A DNA stretch of 64,000 nt, taken from the NCBI RefSeq assembly GCF_022539505.1, contig NC_061508.1:264622736-264686735 (forward strand), written 5' to 3'. Source of the stretch: Lolium rigidum (taxonomy: Eukaryota; Streptophyta; Magnoliopsida; Poales; Poaceae). Each line of letters starts with the position of its first letter. Position 1 is the stretch's first letter. Made by a program: the position numbers and the translations under genes. The notes under the pieces were generated by a model, which ran no database searches, had not been told where the DNA came from, and worked only from the letters and a program-made list of their open reading frames with translations. Of this stretch, positions 43,144-53,448 are shown piece by piece.

Positions 43144-44031
43144 TGTCGGGGAAGACCCCGGGTAGGGCAATGGACGGTGAGCAGCCGGCTGGCCACCGGC
43201 CGGCCGGCGGCAAAGGCCGGCCGAGGAGCAGCGCGGCTGGCGCCGTGGCCGGCTGGTCCGGAAGCCGGCTGGCTCTAGGTCCTAGTCGGCCCGGCTACGG
43301 CCGCCAATGCTGTAGCTGGGCCGGCTTCTACAAGCCATATCCGACCGGGGGTCCGTACCTCGGACCGACTCGAGGCTGGCGAGTCTTGCACTCGGAAGGA
43401 ACCGGGTTGGTGATCCGGGTTCCCAAAGTCCACGCCGACTTCATCTTCCGTAAAGCGCGGGGCACCGTGGAGCAATAGTGCCACGCGCCGGACAGGCCAT
43501 CATGGCTTACGACGCGCCGTACGAGGCTACGATGGTCGACGGCGATAGGGACGCTTCCTCTCCATACCGCTGACCAAGCAGCCGGATGGGACAAGCCATG
43601 ACGCCTCAACGGCTCCTGACGTCACCGCCTCGGGAAGGAGCGGAAGCCGAAGCCGGCCAAGCCGGCTAGTAGACTATAGGGTCTTATATGTAAAGTGCCG
43701 GTGCCTATATAAGCCGCACTACCCCTCTCGTGCGAGGAGGATCGATCATTTACTGCTTTCACCTACCTACAGAGCTGCCCTGTGAGAGAGACCATCGTCT
43801 CCCTTAGCCTCCCAGGGCAAGCCGGACACAGCTCTAGGAGCACCATTGTACTGTGTGACATCTTATACACTCTAGCAGGAGTAGAGGTTTTACCTCCACC
43901 GGAGGGCCTCGAACCTGGGTACGTCGCCGTGTCGCTCGTGCCCATACCCGCTTCCGGATACCGCCGTGAGATCTCTCAGGAGCCCCTTCGATTAGCCACC
44001 CTATGGCATATGCCGTGACGATACCACGACA
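43144..44031 (+). repeat. 3' LTR of the Tat element
   Basis: Preceded by the polypurine-like CTTCGGGGGCTAA (to 43143). TATATAAG is at 43706-43713. It ends CCACGACA, followed by the target-duplication copy CCCGC. Confidence 0.9.
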
Positions 44032-44962
44032 CCCGCCCCGTCGTCGCCTCCCCTACGCCGCAGCTCCTCCTGCGCGTGCCTCCTCTCCTTGCGTTGGGCG
44101 GTGGCCAGACGCCGCCGCTCCAGCCGCGCGTCCTCCTCCGCCCTCCCCTGCTGCGCCGCCTGGAGGGAGAGCTCGACGGCGCGACGAATCTGCGCCTCTT
44201 CGCGGGCACGGGCGTCGTCCTGGAGCTTCTTCTCCGACTCGAAGGACTCGACGAGCGCGCGTTGCTGATCGGCCGTCTCGTCCGTGTGCGGCCCGTCGTC
44301 GTCGGACCACTCGAACTCGTCGTCGTCGTCCTCCACCTCGGTCTCCTCCGCCTCGGCCTCCTCCTCCTCCATTGGCGCCTCCTCCTCCACATCTATTGGC
44401 GCCTCCATCATCGCCGCCGCCAACACGTCGGCCTTGGCCGCCAACTGGTCCGCCCGCCTCCCCCAGATCGCCGCCAGTGCCGCCTCCCGCTGCTGACGCT
44501 CCTCCGCCGCCAGCTTCTGCTGGCGCTCGATTGACACCCGCCGCCGGCGCTCGATCGCCTCCCGCCGTTCACGGTACAACGCATCCCGCTCTCCGCGCTG
44601 GCGCCGGCGCTCGTCAACCCACCGCTGCTCCATATCCTCCGTCCGGCGCCGTCGCGCCTCTTCTCCCGCCGAGGCGTCGAACGCCGCAATGGTGTCGCAT
44701 TGCTGCTTGTGCCACGCTGCCGCCTCTGCGGCCTCGTCAGCAGTGGGGCCATGGGCACAGAACGCCGCTAGATCCGCCTCCTGCGCCGCCTCACGCTGCT
44801 GGCGGGCCTGCTGCTCCATTGCCTCCCGCCGCTGCTGACGATGTGCACGCCAGTTCTGCATCCCTCGGCGCCGCCGCTCTTCCCGGGCCGCGGGGTCGGT
44901 GTCGACCTGCGAATCCGGGACTCCAAGTGGAGGAGACGGCGGGAAGTGGCCAGCGCCGGGGC
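44032..44962 (-). pseudogene. Main part of the PIF/Harbinger-like element gene, charged coiled-coil protein
   Basis: Reading minus from 44962, the frame gives a Pro/Gly-rich start, then QVDTDPAAREERRRRGMQN and a long Arg/Glu/Gln-rich coiled coil with EERRRQRGERDALYRERRE-like heptads. An acidic block follows (about 44300-44400; EEAPMEEEEAEAEETEVEDD), then another helical segment and basic end RRRGGDD. It is cut at both ends by retrotransposons. The start codon lies at 52912-52910 and the stop at 30441-30439. Rejoined it is 324 codons with no internal stop. I see no enzyme motif; it resembles trichohyalin-like predicted proteins of grasses. Function unknown. Confidence 0.75.
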
Positions 44963-44967
44963 GGTTC

Positions 44968-46129
44968 TGTTGCGGTCAGAAACCCACCGGCGAGCAGCGA
45001 CGGGCAACACAGTAGAGCCGGGAGGCTCCCAGGACTGCGGCTGGCCCTGGTCCCTCGAGCGATGGCCCGCAAAGACTCGGCACGCACGTCCGATGCTGGT
45101 GCAAGGGCGTGCCACCTGACCTATACCTGGCCAGGAAGGTGATGGATTTGCCTCGCTTAGTTTCCTGCATGGCATACACGTAAACATTAAATACGAGCCT
45201 CGATCGGCTCTCAGGTTGTCCTGTGAATCGGCTCAATGAGCCGATTCACCCATGATTCGTACGAGGTGTACGATCATATGGTGGTCCTGCTTGATCAAAA
45301 TAAGGCTAAAACGACCTACTACGATTTAGGGTTTTCACCACATAATCGGAACTTCCTACGCGTGATTGAGCCTGGCGGCCGCGCACGGTGATCATAAACC
45401 GACCCTAGACAAGGCCTAGAAACCAACATGAAGTTGATCCCCGGAACATCCTGTCTAGGGCTAGCAAACTACACCCTACGTGCCACTGGATCCTTCAACC
45501 CGTTTGTAAGGCCTAACTATGCAGATATTAAACTAATCCTTGAAGAACAAGGAGCAATCATAACGGATCGGATCTACTAAATAATGATCAAGCGAGGCGC
45601 CGCCCTTACACCTAAGATAGGTGTAAGGGCGGCTAGACGTCTAAGGGTTGCACGGACGAAAGCATATGATATGATGAAACAATGCTAACCCTAACACATC
45701 TATGATAACTACGTTGCTCGCCATCAACAAGGCTTCGGCCACGAGCAACGCATGAACAGCGAATAAACGTGTCTTGCCTAGATCGCAAGATGCGATCTAG
45801 GCAGCATGATGCTTACCCGGAAGAAACCCTCGAGACAAGGGAGTTGGCGATGCGCCTAGATTGGTTTGTGGTGAACGTGATTGTTGTTTATTTCAGTAAC
45901 CCTAAATACATATTTATAGTCCGTAGACTTTCTAACGTGGGAATAATCCCAACCGTGCACGAGCCAAATTCTATCTAACCGACACGTATCCTACTATATT
46001 ACAGATACACGGGCAAACTAGCTCAAACTTTGTATACCAGGCCGATTCATGTATTCCTTCCATGTATATTCTTCAAGCCCATCTTTAATCGCGGCCCACC
46101 TCTGATACGGTCAAATTCTGGTGATAACA
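44968..46129 (-). repeat. 3' LTR of the gag-protease gypsy, with three hairpins
   Basis: Ends TGTTGCGG and GATAACA. Perfect inverted repeats lie at 45223-45249 (12-base stem around TCAATGA), 45599-45633 (16-base stem, AGA loop) and 45775-45803 (13-base stem, AGA loop). All three recur in the other LTR. Confidence 0.9.
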
Positions 46130-46150
46130 CATGCCCCCCTGGTTTTGGAA
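46130..46150 (-). promoter_or_regulatory. Polypurine tract of the gag-protease gypsy
   Basis: On the minus strand CCAAAACCAGGGGGGCATG abuts the 3' LTR, the normal site for plus-strand priming. Confidence 0.7.
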
Positions 46151-46415
46151 ATGACAATTCCAAAATCACTCGCTTTTTCTTCGTCGGGTCATGTCGTGGC
46201 GGAAGCGGAACCGTCGCAGTATCCATCATCATGATGCCTTGCCTCCTCAACTCCTCCGCGTGACCCGGCAATTTTTTTTTTTCTTTGGGCACCACTTCCT
46301 CGGAAACTCGCTGTGGCATTGAATCTCCACTATATCCCTTTATTTTAACCGCATCCTGCAGTTCACTTCTTCATCTCCTTCGCATTAGCACTCCAAAAGC
46401 CCTCCTCTCGCCACC

Positions 46416-46918
46416 ATGTCTTCTTCCTCCTCTGCCTCGTCGGGTCTTTCCACCCAGTCCTCCCCCTCCCGCGAGCCGACGCCGGAGTGGGACCCGGAGG
46501 AGGCCCACGAGGCCCACATTCGCCGCGCCATAGAAGATGGAGACGAGTCCAGCCACGACTTCTCCATCTGGTCTGAGGACGAAAAGTCCTCGACCGACGG
46601 GGAAAGCGACCTCCGCTTCCTTGCCGACGGGGAAACGGAGGAGGAGAGCGATGACGATCGCTTCTCCTGGGACGACTTCACCTCCTCCGAGGAGGAGGAG
46701 GAGGAGGAGGACGACACCTCCTCCGATGAACCGCCGGCCAAGCGCTTCTGCCCCGGCCGGGGAACCTCAGCGACTTCGACAGCGACGACGACGCTGACGA
46801 GGAAGACGAGGACAACGAGGGCCCTGCCGGCGGCCGCGGCAGCAGCGACGACGAGTCCGCCGGGAGCAACGCCGACAGCGGCGACGACGTCGACGATGAG
46901 GGCAGCGACGGCCCATAG
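46416..46918 (+). pseudogene. Acidic antisense frame in the gag-protease gypsy
   Basis: Antisense to gag. ATG at 46416 is in a strong context (GCCACCATG) about 90 bases after TATA-like sequence (46327-46345). The protein is Ser-rich, then strongly acidic (WDPEEAHEAHIRRAIEDGDE; SSEEEEEEEDDTSSDEPP). Near 46757 the reading frame slips: the other frame continues as another acidic run (SDFDSDDDADEEDEDNEG) to TAG at 46916-46918. No domain recognised. A possible 3' UTR follows, with AATGAA-type signals near 47020. The role may parallel the antisense genes of Tat elements, but no sequence similarity to them was seen. Confidence 0.6.
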
Positions 46919-48416
46919 ATAGGACCCTTAGCATAGGATCAGTAGTAGTAGATGGGGCAATGTATCCCCTGGTACTTCCTTTTGAGAGCAATCAGCTCTT
47001 TATGTAAGGAATCCCATTATCAATGAAGAATTTCCTTTAATTTGATTTTGCCGATTTCCTTTATGCTAATTTAGCCGATTTCCCCTCATACTGACTTTGC
47101 CGATTGTCAACTTAGCCAATGCTCAATGAGCCGATGGGAATGCATCAGTCCCTCACAATCTATCCTTCATCTCTTCGACTAAGGAACGACTGTCAACTTG
47201 GTCAATGCTCAATGAGCCGATGGAAACGCATCGGTCCCTCACAATATATCCTTCATCTCTTCGACTGATGACTTTGAGATCTGGTGGATAATGTGGAAGA
47301 CCCATGCCTTCAGGAGAACCCTAGGACCGTTGCTGAAACAACTTGACGCCGAAGCCGATACTGCGCGAACAGGTGCCACTTGCTCGCAAATCTCCTTGCG
47401 ATAGTTTCCAGTGATGCTTTATAACCCTGCTCTGTTTCTTCGCAGCAACCAGATGGCCCAGAGCCTGTCAATGATGATGGCTCCCTCTTTAAATTCCTCC
47501 CACCAGCTCCAGTGATCCTCTTCTGCAAGAACTCACCACCTTTGAAGAAGGTTATGATGCAGGGTCAGCCGATGACACCCCAATCGGCTTCTAAAAACAG
47601 AGCATCTACCAGGTCAGCTGCCCCCTGAGCCTCAGTTAAGGCGAGAACAGCGGTGAGGACACACAGTTCAGACAAATGGACCCGAGCTCGAGCAAATCTG
47701 AGAAAACCACCACGCAGAGCCAGCCAGACTTGCCACCATCGGCTTCCAAGAAAAAGGTCAGCCATTCTGGCCCTAGCAATTCCTGCGAGTGTAGCTGAGA
47801 AGGTGGCCAACTTGGCCAAGCCGACAGTAGATATACCAGAGCCGATCTCGAGGAAGCAGAAGGCCTCTGAACTGAAGACCGACTTGGTCGAAATCCGCGT
47901 CTTGAACACGCCGCTGGTAGATCCTGTGTAATTTGCACAAGAGTCGATGGCTGTGCATCGGCTTTACATCATGAATTTTTTTTTACTGGCCGATTTTTCT
48001 ATCGGCCCCCAATATTTCACTGCACATGTGTCGCACATGTTCATCTGATTAGGTGCCCCCCGAGCCGAATCTGCCAGGTAACTGCGGATATCGGCTCTGT
48101 AGTTAGCCAAGGCACTGTATTTGAACGTCGGCTCCGTTAGGACCAATGTTGACTTCTTCCAGCTCATCAGCCGACGTAAACCCGTTGCCCGTTAGATCGA
48201 CAATTCCGCGTTTTTTCAGCCGATTCTCCGAAATTGAAGACAATTATCCGTTGAACACAGGCAGAACGTATGGTGAGGATAATTTTGGCCGATTGCTGGA
48301 ATCGGCCTCCATGCTGATTGAATCGCTCAATGAAGGTTTTGCAATGTTCGTCCATAGATCTTTGGGGCCAATCACAAGGATCGGCCTCGCCATGTTCGTC
48401 CATAGATTTGTTCTTG
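46919..48416. other. Region where RT and integrase would be expected, largely non-coding
   Basis: No RT, RNase H or integrase motif on either strand. An 85-base period direct repeat lies at 47107-47180 and 47192-47266 (TCAACTT...CAATGCTCAATGAGCCGATG). The plus strand keeps open stretches, for example 47653-47931 (VANLAKPTVDIPEPISRKQK), and a TTCTTCGCAG before 47450 looks like a splice acceptor. This may be a remnant of another antisense gene; I do not recognise it. GCCGAT words are frequent. Confidence 0.45.
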
Positions 48417-49094
48417 CTATACGGTCAGGCCGGTGGATAAGACCAGCCTAAGCCCGTCCTTCGTCACGTCGATGCGCTCGCAGTCGTCCAAATTGATGCT
48501 CGAGAGTGGCTCTTGGCCCGTCGTCTCCCAAACGTTCATGCCAGCCGTTGAAATCTCGGCTGAGTCATCTGCGTGGACGACCTCTACTTCATCTCCATCC
48601 CATCGTATTAAGCATTGGTGCATCGTGGATGGAATGCAACGATTGGCGTGGATCCAATCTCTCCCTAGCGGGACAGCATAGGTGCTCTTGCTATCGACAA
48701 TAAAGAACGTCGTAGGGATGGTTTTCCTTCCTACAGTCAGATCCACGTTCAGAACACCTTGTGCGTCAGACGCTTGGCCGTTGAAATCGCTCAGTGTAAT
48801 GTTGGTGTTGATCAGATCCGAGCTAGAGCGTCCCAACCGACGTAGCATCGAGTATGGCATAATTTTGACTGCCGCTCCGGTGTCCACCAGCATCTTGTTG
48901 ACAGGCTGCCCATTGATATAACCTCGCAAGTACAGGGCCTTCAGATGTCCGTAGCTTCTTTCTCGTGGCTTCTCAAAGATAACCGGCCGTGGGCCGCAGT
49001 CAAGTTGTGCCACGGGTGCTTCGTCTAATCCTCGGAGCACTAAACTCCGTTGGAAGGATGAACACCATGTTTGTGCCAGCCGATGTCTCATCAT
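48417..49094 (-). pseudogene. Aspartic protease region of the gag-protease gypsy
   Basis: The minus frame contains the retropepsin core: HLKALYLRGYINGQPVNKML, then VDTGAAVKIMP with the catalytic DTG, then RRLGRSSSDLINTNITLSDF. It continues IPTTFFIVDSKSTYAVPLGR and DWIHANRCIPSTMHQCL, the family's usual flap and distal motifs. It terminates at 48417. In full-length relatives RT follows here; in this element it does not. The protease core looks intact, but upstream gag is frameshifted. Confidence 0.8.
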
Positions 49095-51679
49095 CGGCTT
49101 TCTTTTGTCTGGGGCGCCACTCTTTCTTTTGTGGCCGTCCTTCTTCGTCCAGAGTTCGCTGAATTTTCGCGGCCAGATCCGGCCGCGCCTTCCTTAACGT
49201 GTGCGGTATAACCTTTCGGCTTCCTCCAAACCACGTAGTCGCCGAACCCTACGCTTTTGGGAACGGCTGAGTCCATCAGGGCACCACCTTGGCCGGTGGT
49301 ACTTATCTTCTTCTTCTTCATCATCGTCTTCCAATTCCTCGAGATCTTCCACCCGAGAGGACTCAGCGTACTTGTTCCGAGGCGGGAGAGGCCCTAGACG
49401 TTTGAACACGGACACGTTAGCTGCATCCTTCTTCTTCTGTCTACATTCTGGGCAGTTGCCGATTATAGGCAATCGGCTCATTCCTGAATCCCAGCAGTGT
49501 CTGAAGAAGGGACAGTCTCAGTGCCTATCCACGGCGTCTTGCTCTCTTGATTCTTCCTTGGCGTGGCGCTCATATCTTTCCTCGTCGCGATCATGCCGAC
49601 GATGTCTCCTGGCGTGCCTGCTAGCCAGACGATTTCTTTCGTCATCGTTGTTGTATCGTCGGCGTTGGTCGTATTGACTCACGTATTTGTTGAGGAGGTG
49701 ATCAGAGAGGGTCGCTGATATCTCACATTCTTCACTTCTCCCTCTGTGACGTAGCGCTTGCCATCGTGCCGGAGCCGATCGCGTGGAACGGCTTCCTCTC
49801 GTGTCCTTGCTATGAGAGCAGCCGCCCTCGTCTCTGTCCTTACCGGGGTGGTGCCCGGGTCCTACCATGTTGATGTTGAACGAGAAACCTGGCCGGCACT
49901 TCCCGGGGTAAGTGCACTCCACCATGTTAACGGCGGGGAAGGGGTGTGTGTCGACTTTCATGGCGTACTCGGCTGAAAATTAGACGCCCTTGTTCTATCG
50001 CCATTTGGATCTCGCGACGCCACACCCTGCAGGTCGTTGGTGGCATGGGTGAACGTGTTATGCCATTTGCGGTATGGCTTCCCGTTCAGCTCTCGCGCCG
50101 TGGGGATTTTGTGGCCTTCGGGTACCTTTAGTCTGCTTCTCCTTAAGTAAGAGGTCGAAAATTTGCTCAGCCTTGGTCACATCGAAGTCAAACCCTCTTG
50201 GAGGACCTTGTGACTTAACCCACTTGCAGGACACGGGGCTTGCCCCCCGAGTCCATTCAGCCACTGCTACCTCCTGATCTCCCGCAGAGCTTTCATCTTC
50301 ATCTGCCTCAACCAGGACCACCGCACGCTTGAATTTATCCTGGTATACATCTGGGTGGCGATGTTCATATAATGACAGCTTCTGCACCATGTGCGCCAGT
50401 GAAGGGTAGTCTGCTTGGGAGGCCGCATCCTTGATCGGTGATGCGAGACCCACCACCGCCAACTCGACTGCTTCTTTTTCAGTCACACGAACCGAATAGC
50501 ATCGGTTCCTAACGGTCCTGAAGCGCTGGATGTATTCTGACACTCGTTTCTCCACGCTTCCGTCGTACTTGTGCTAGATCGGCAATGCCAGCCTCGGAAG
50601 CCTGCGAGTGATACCGCATGTGGAACTGCTCCTCCAACCGCTTCCAAGTCCGGATTGAGTCCGGTGGCGGCGATGTGTACCACCCGAAAGCCGATCCTGT
50701 GAGGGACCGTGCGAAGAACCTCACACGCAGCTCATCCGATGCTGAGATCGTGCCCAGCTGTGCCAAATATCGGCTCACATGCTCGATTGAGTTGGAACCA
50801 TCTGATCCACTAAATTTGGAGAATTCAGGGAGCCGATATTTGGGTGGTAGTGGGATCAACTCGTACTCGTTGGGGTACGGCTTGGAATAGCCGATTGCCC
50901 TCCTTTTCGGCACCATGCCGAACTCGGTCTCTCAAGATTGTACTCGGTCCGATCCGCGGTGCTGGGCTGCAGGAGTCGAACTCGAAGATTCGCCGGAGTG
51001 GCATACTTAGCCGGCCACGCTTGCTTTTCAAGCTCCGAGCCAACTGCAGGAGTTGGGCTCTGGAGGTTTATCGGAGTGGCATACTTAGCTAACCACGTCT
51101 GCTTCTCAAGATCTGTTCCCGAAGTTCCTCCTGCTGTTCCAGAAGTCCCTGCTGTTGCAGTCTGGTTCGTGAGGGATCTCCTTAGGCGCCTCATGCAAGA
51201 ACTGGTAATCACTAGGGTCACCACCGATCTTGTAGACGACGTATGCCGGTGAACTCGGCACTTCTGGTGCTGCCAACGCGAATGGCAGCGGTGGTCGGGA
51301 CTCGGAGTGGCATCTCTCCTTGGTGAGTCCCTAGAGCTGGTCCCGACGGAGAGTACTGATGCCTCATGATTTCCTGGATCACCCGAAGAGCGACACGCTC
51401 CAAAGTGTTCACCAGGCTCTCAGAATGGCGGTGCAGCGAATGAGCTACCATGAAATTAATCTCCTGACGCAGAGACCTGGTGCGTTCTTCTGACGGGGCG
51501 GACAGGTCCACTCCATCGAGCGCGCCTTCAGGTGAGAACCCCTTCCACCTGATGCCGTGTGAGCGGGTTCTCCGGAAAGAGCCGATGAGGTCGGCTTCGA
51601 GGATCGCTTTGACCTCGTCATACTTCTTCTTGAGCTCCTCGGTCGGATCCTCGTACGTGACCGGAGTACCTTCCGCCAT
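49095..51679 (-). pseudogene. Gag of the gag-protease gypsy, frameshifted
   Basis: ATG at 51679-51677 opens MAEGTPVTYEDPTEELKKKY 62 bases inside the LTR boundary. The first frame runs to about 51220. A two-copy repeat (KYATPINL / KYATPANL) follows near 51000-51110, then the gag core in another frame (LPEFSKFSGSDGSNSIEHVS, LTGSAFGWYTSPPPDSIRTW, about 50916-50540). After a third shift 50555-50058 reads MEKRVSEYIQRFRTVRNRCY. A cysteine motif (CPFFRHCW ... NCPEC) and an acidic/basic charged tail end near 49200. At least three frameshifts make this copy inactive. Confidence 0.75.
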
Positions 51680-51740
51680 CTCGGATGTAGATGGCGATGC
51701 GCTTGATGTCGAAGACTGTCCCACCGGCGTGCCGAGAATG

Positions 51741-52902
51741 TGTTGCGGTCGAAACCCACCGGCGAGCAGCGACGGGAAACACGAGTAGAGCCGGGAGGCT
51801 CCCGGGACTGCGGGCTGGCCCTGGTCCCTCGAGCGACGGCCCGCAAAGACTCGGCACGCACGTCCGATGCTGGTGCAAGGGCGTGCCACCTGACCTATAC
51901 CTGGCCAGGAAGGTGATGGATTTGCCTCGCTTAGTTTCCTGCATTGCATACACGTAAACACTAAATACGAGCCTCGATCGTCTCTCAGGTTGTCCTGTGG
52001 ATCGGCTCAAAGAGCCGATCCACCCATGATTCGTACGAGGTGTACGATCATATGGTGGTCCTGCTTGATCGAAATAAAGCTAAAACGACCTACTACGATT
52101 TAGGGTTTTCACCACATAATTGGAACATCCTACGCGTGATTGAGCCTGGCGGCCACGCACGGTGATCATAAACCGACCCTAGACAAGGCCTAAAAACAAA
52201 CATGAAGTTGATCCCCGAACATCCTCGTCTAGGGCTAGCAAACTACACCCTACGTGCCACTGGATCCTTCAACCCGTTTGTAAGGCCTAACTATGCGGAT
52301 ATTAAACTAATCCTTGAAGAACAAGGAGCAATCATAACGGATCGGATCTACTAAATAATGATCAAGCGAGGCGCCGCCCTTACACCTAAGATAGGTGTAA
52401 GGGCGGCTAGACGTCTAAGGGTTGCACGGACGAAAGCATATGATATGATGAAACAATGCTAACCCTAACACGACTATGATAACTACGTTGCTCGCCATCA
52501 ACAAGGCTTCAGCACGAGCAACGCATGAACAACGAATAAACGTGTACTGCCTAGATCGCAAGATGCGATCTAGGCAGCATGATGCTTACCCGGAAGAAAC
52601 CCTCGAGACAAGGGAGTTGGCGATGCGCCTAGATTGATTTGTGGTGAACGTGATTGTTGTTTATTTCAGTAACCCTAGATACATATTTATAGTCCGTAGA
52701 CTTTCTAACGTGGGAATAATCCCAACCGTGCACGAGCCAAATTCTATCTAACCGACACGTATCCTACTATATTACAGATACACAGGCAAACTAGCCCAAA
52801 CTTTGTATACCAGGCCGATTCATGTATTCCTTCCATGTATATTCTTCAAGCCCATCTTTAATCGCGGCCCACCTCTGATCCGGTCAAATTCTTGTGATAA
52901 CA
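51741..52902 (-). repeat. 5' LTR of the gag-protease gypsy
   Basis: Same length as the other LTR. The hairpins lie at 51997-52023, 52373-52407 and 52548-52576. The first has one paired change relative to 45223-45249 (A-T replaced by G-C at the fourth stem position). Confidence 0.9.
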
Positions 52903-53010
52903 GGTTCGCCATTGCCACTGCTGGTGGAGGAGACGGCGGTGGAGCGACGAGGGCTGTGTTTGCTTCCGGCGGGTGTGGTGGCTACCATTGAGCCGGGAGA
53001 CCTTTTATAG
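52903..53010 (-). promoter_or_regulatory. Start codon, leader and TATA box of the PIF/Harbinger-like element gene
   Basis: CTATAAAAGG on the minus strand (53010-53001) is a good TATA box. The likely transcript start is near 52975. The first downstream ATG is at 52912-52910, giving Met-Ala-Asn before the retrotransposon interrupts at 52903. An ATG at 52988 lies too close to the TATA box to be in the transcript and is out of frame. Confidence 0.7.
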
Positions 53011-53249
53011 ACGCCGGCGTCGGGAAGAAAGCGCGGGAATAGGCGAGAAGAGGCTGGAAGATCGCGCGGGAACGGGCGGTGGCGTGCGAACGCCGGCTAC
53101 GCGTGGAGGCTGCGTAGCACCGACGAGACGTCTCGCCTGCCCCTCCGTCGCCATTAAGCCAAAGATGCCGACGTGTGTCACTGCACGCGAATAATTTCCG
53201 TCGCGAGGTAGGCGACAATTAGGTTAAAATTAACTGTGCCGCTGACGGG

Positions 53250-53445
53250 TCAGCCCCGCCACTCCCCGCCTCGCTTTTCGTTGTGTCCGGCGTGCCCGGA
53301 GCGTCCCCTGTGGGACGGGGACGGGCTCGGGGTGCCGGACACCGTATCGGGGGGCGCCGGACAAAATTCGGATTTGGAGGACGCTGCTAGAACGGTTTTT
53401 GGGTCCAGGCCCAAAATTGCTTTGGGGACGCGGCTGGAGATGCTC
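53250..53445 (-). repeat. Right inverted end of the PIF/Harbinger-like element
   Basis: Minus-strand GAGCATCTCCAGCCGCGTCCCCAAA matches the left end with two differences. The subterminal stretch is GC-rich with GTCCGGC(G/A)CCCC words. TTA follows at 53446. Confidence 0.75.
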
Positions 53446-53448
53446 TTA

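Larger units (their letters stand above)
30475..44031 (+). mobile_element. Tat-type Ty3/gypsy retrotransposon with antisense gene
   Basis: LTRs at 30475-31368 (894 bases) and 43144-44031 (888) begin TGTCGG and end CCACGACA. Target duplication is CCCGA against CCCGC, one base different. The interior holds, on the plus strand, gag, protease, RT with two RNase H domains, and integrase, all with frameshifts. On the minus strand it holds a six-exon gene. Dual RNase H and the antisense frame place it in the Tat lineage (RIRE2/Retand-like). It interrupts the gene of the PIF/Harbinger-like element. Confidence 0.9.
44968..52902 (-). mobile_element. Non-autonomous Ty3/gypsy-like retrotransposon with gag and protease only
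   Basis: Two 1162-base LTRs (44968-46129 and 51741-52902) are flanked by a perfect GGTTC duplication (44963-44967 and 52903-52907). Coding is on the minus strand: gag, then aspartic protease. No RT, RNase H or integrase follows in the 2.3 kb before the 3' LTR. A purine tract AAAACCAGGGGGGCATG lies next to the 46129 LTR and a GGCACGCCGGTGGGAC primer-site region next to 51741, which confirms minus orientation. It sits nine to ten bases inside the start of the host transposon's gene. Confidence 0.9.
30223..53445 (-). mobile_element. PIF/Harbinger-like gene-carrying DNA transposon, expanded by two LTR retrotransposons
   Basis: The ends are inverted: GAGCATCTCCAGTCGCGTCC at 30223 and, read on the minus strand from 53445, GAGCATCTCCAGCCGCGTCC. 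Both are flanked by TTA (30220-30222 and 53446-53448), the three-base duplication typical of PIF/Harbinger elements. Removing the insertions at 30475-44031 and 44968-52902 leaves about 1.72 kb holding one minus-strand gene. There is no transposase, so it is non-autonomous. Superfamily placement rests on end sequence and TTA. Confidence 0.8.

Noticed and set aside
44003..45142. Long proline/alanine-rich plus-strand frame of 379 codons
   Set aside because: It is the complement of the charged coiled-coil gene and runs into two different retrotransposon LTRs; composition is what the reverse of an Arg/Glu-rich gene gives.
47449..47931. Exon-like plus-strand sequence with a CAG acceptor as a host gene
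   Set aside because: It lies within the bounds of the gag-protease gypsy and has an in-frame stop; a decayed antisense element gene is more likely, and nothing identifies a host family.
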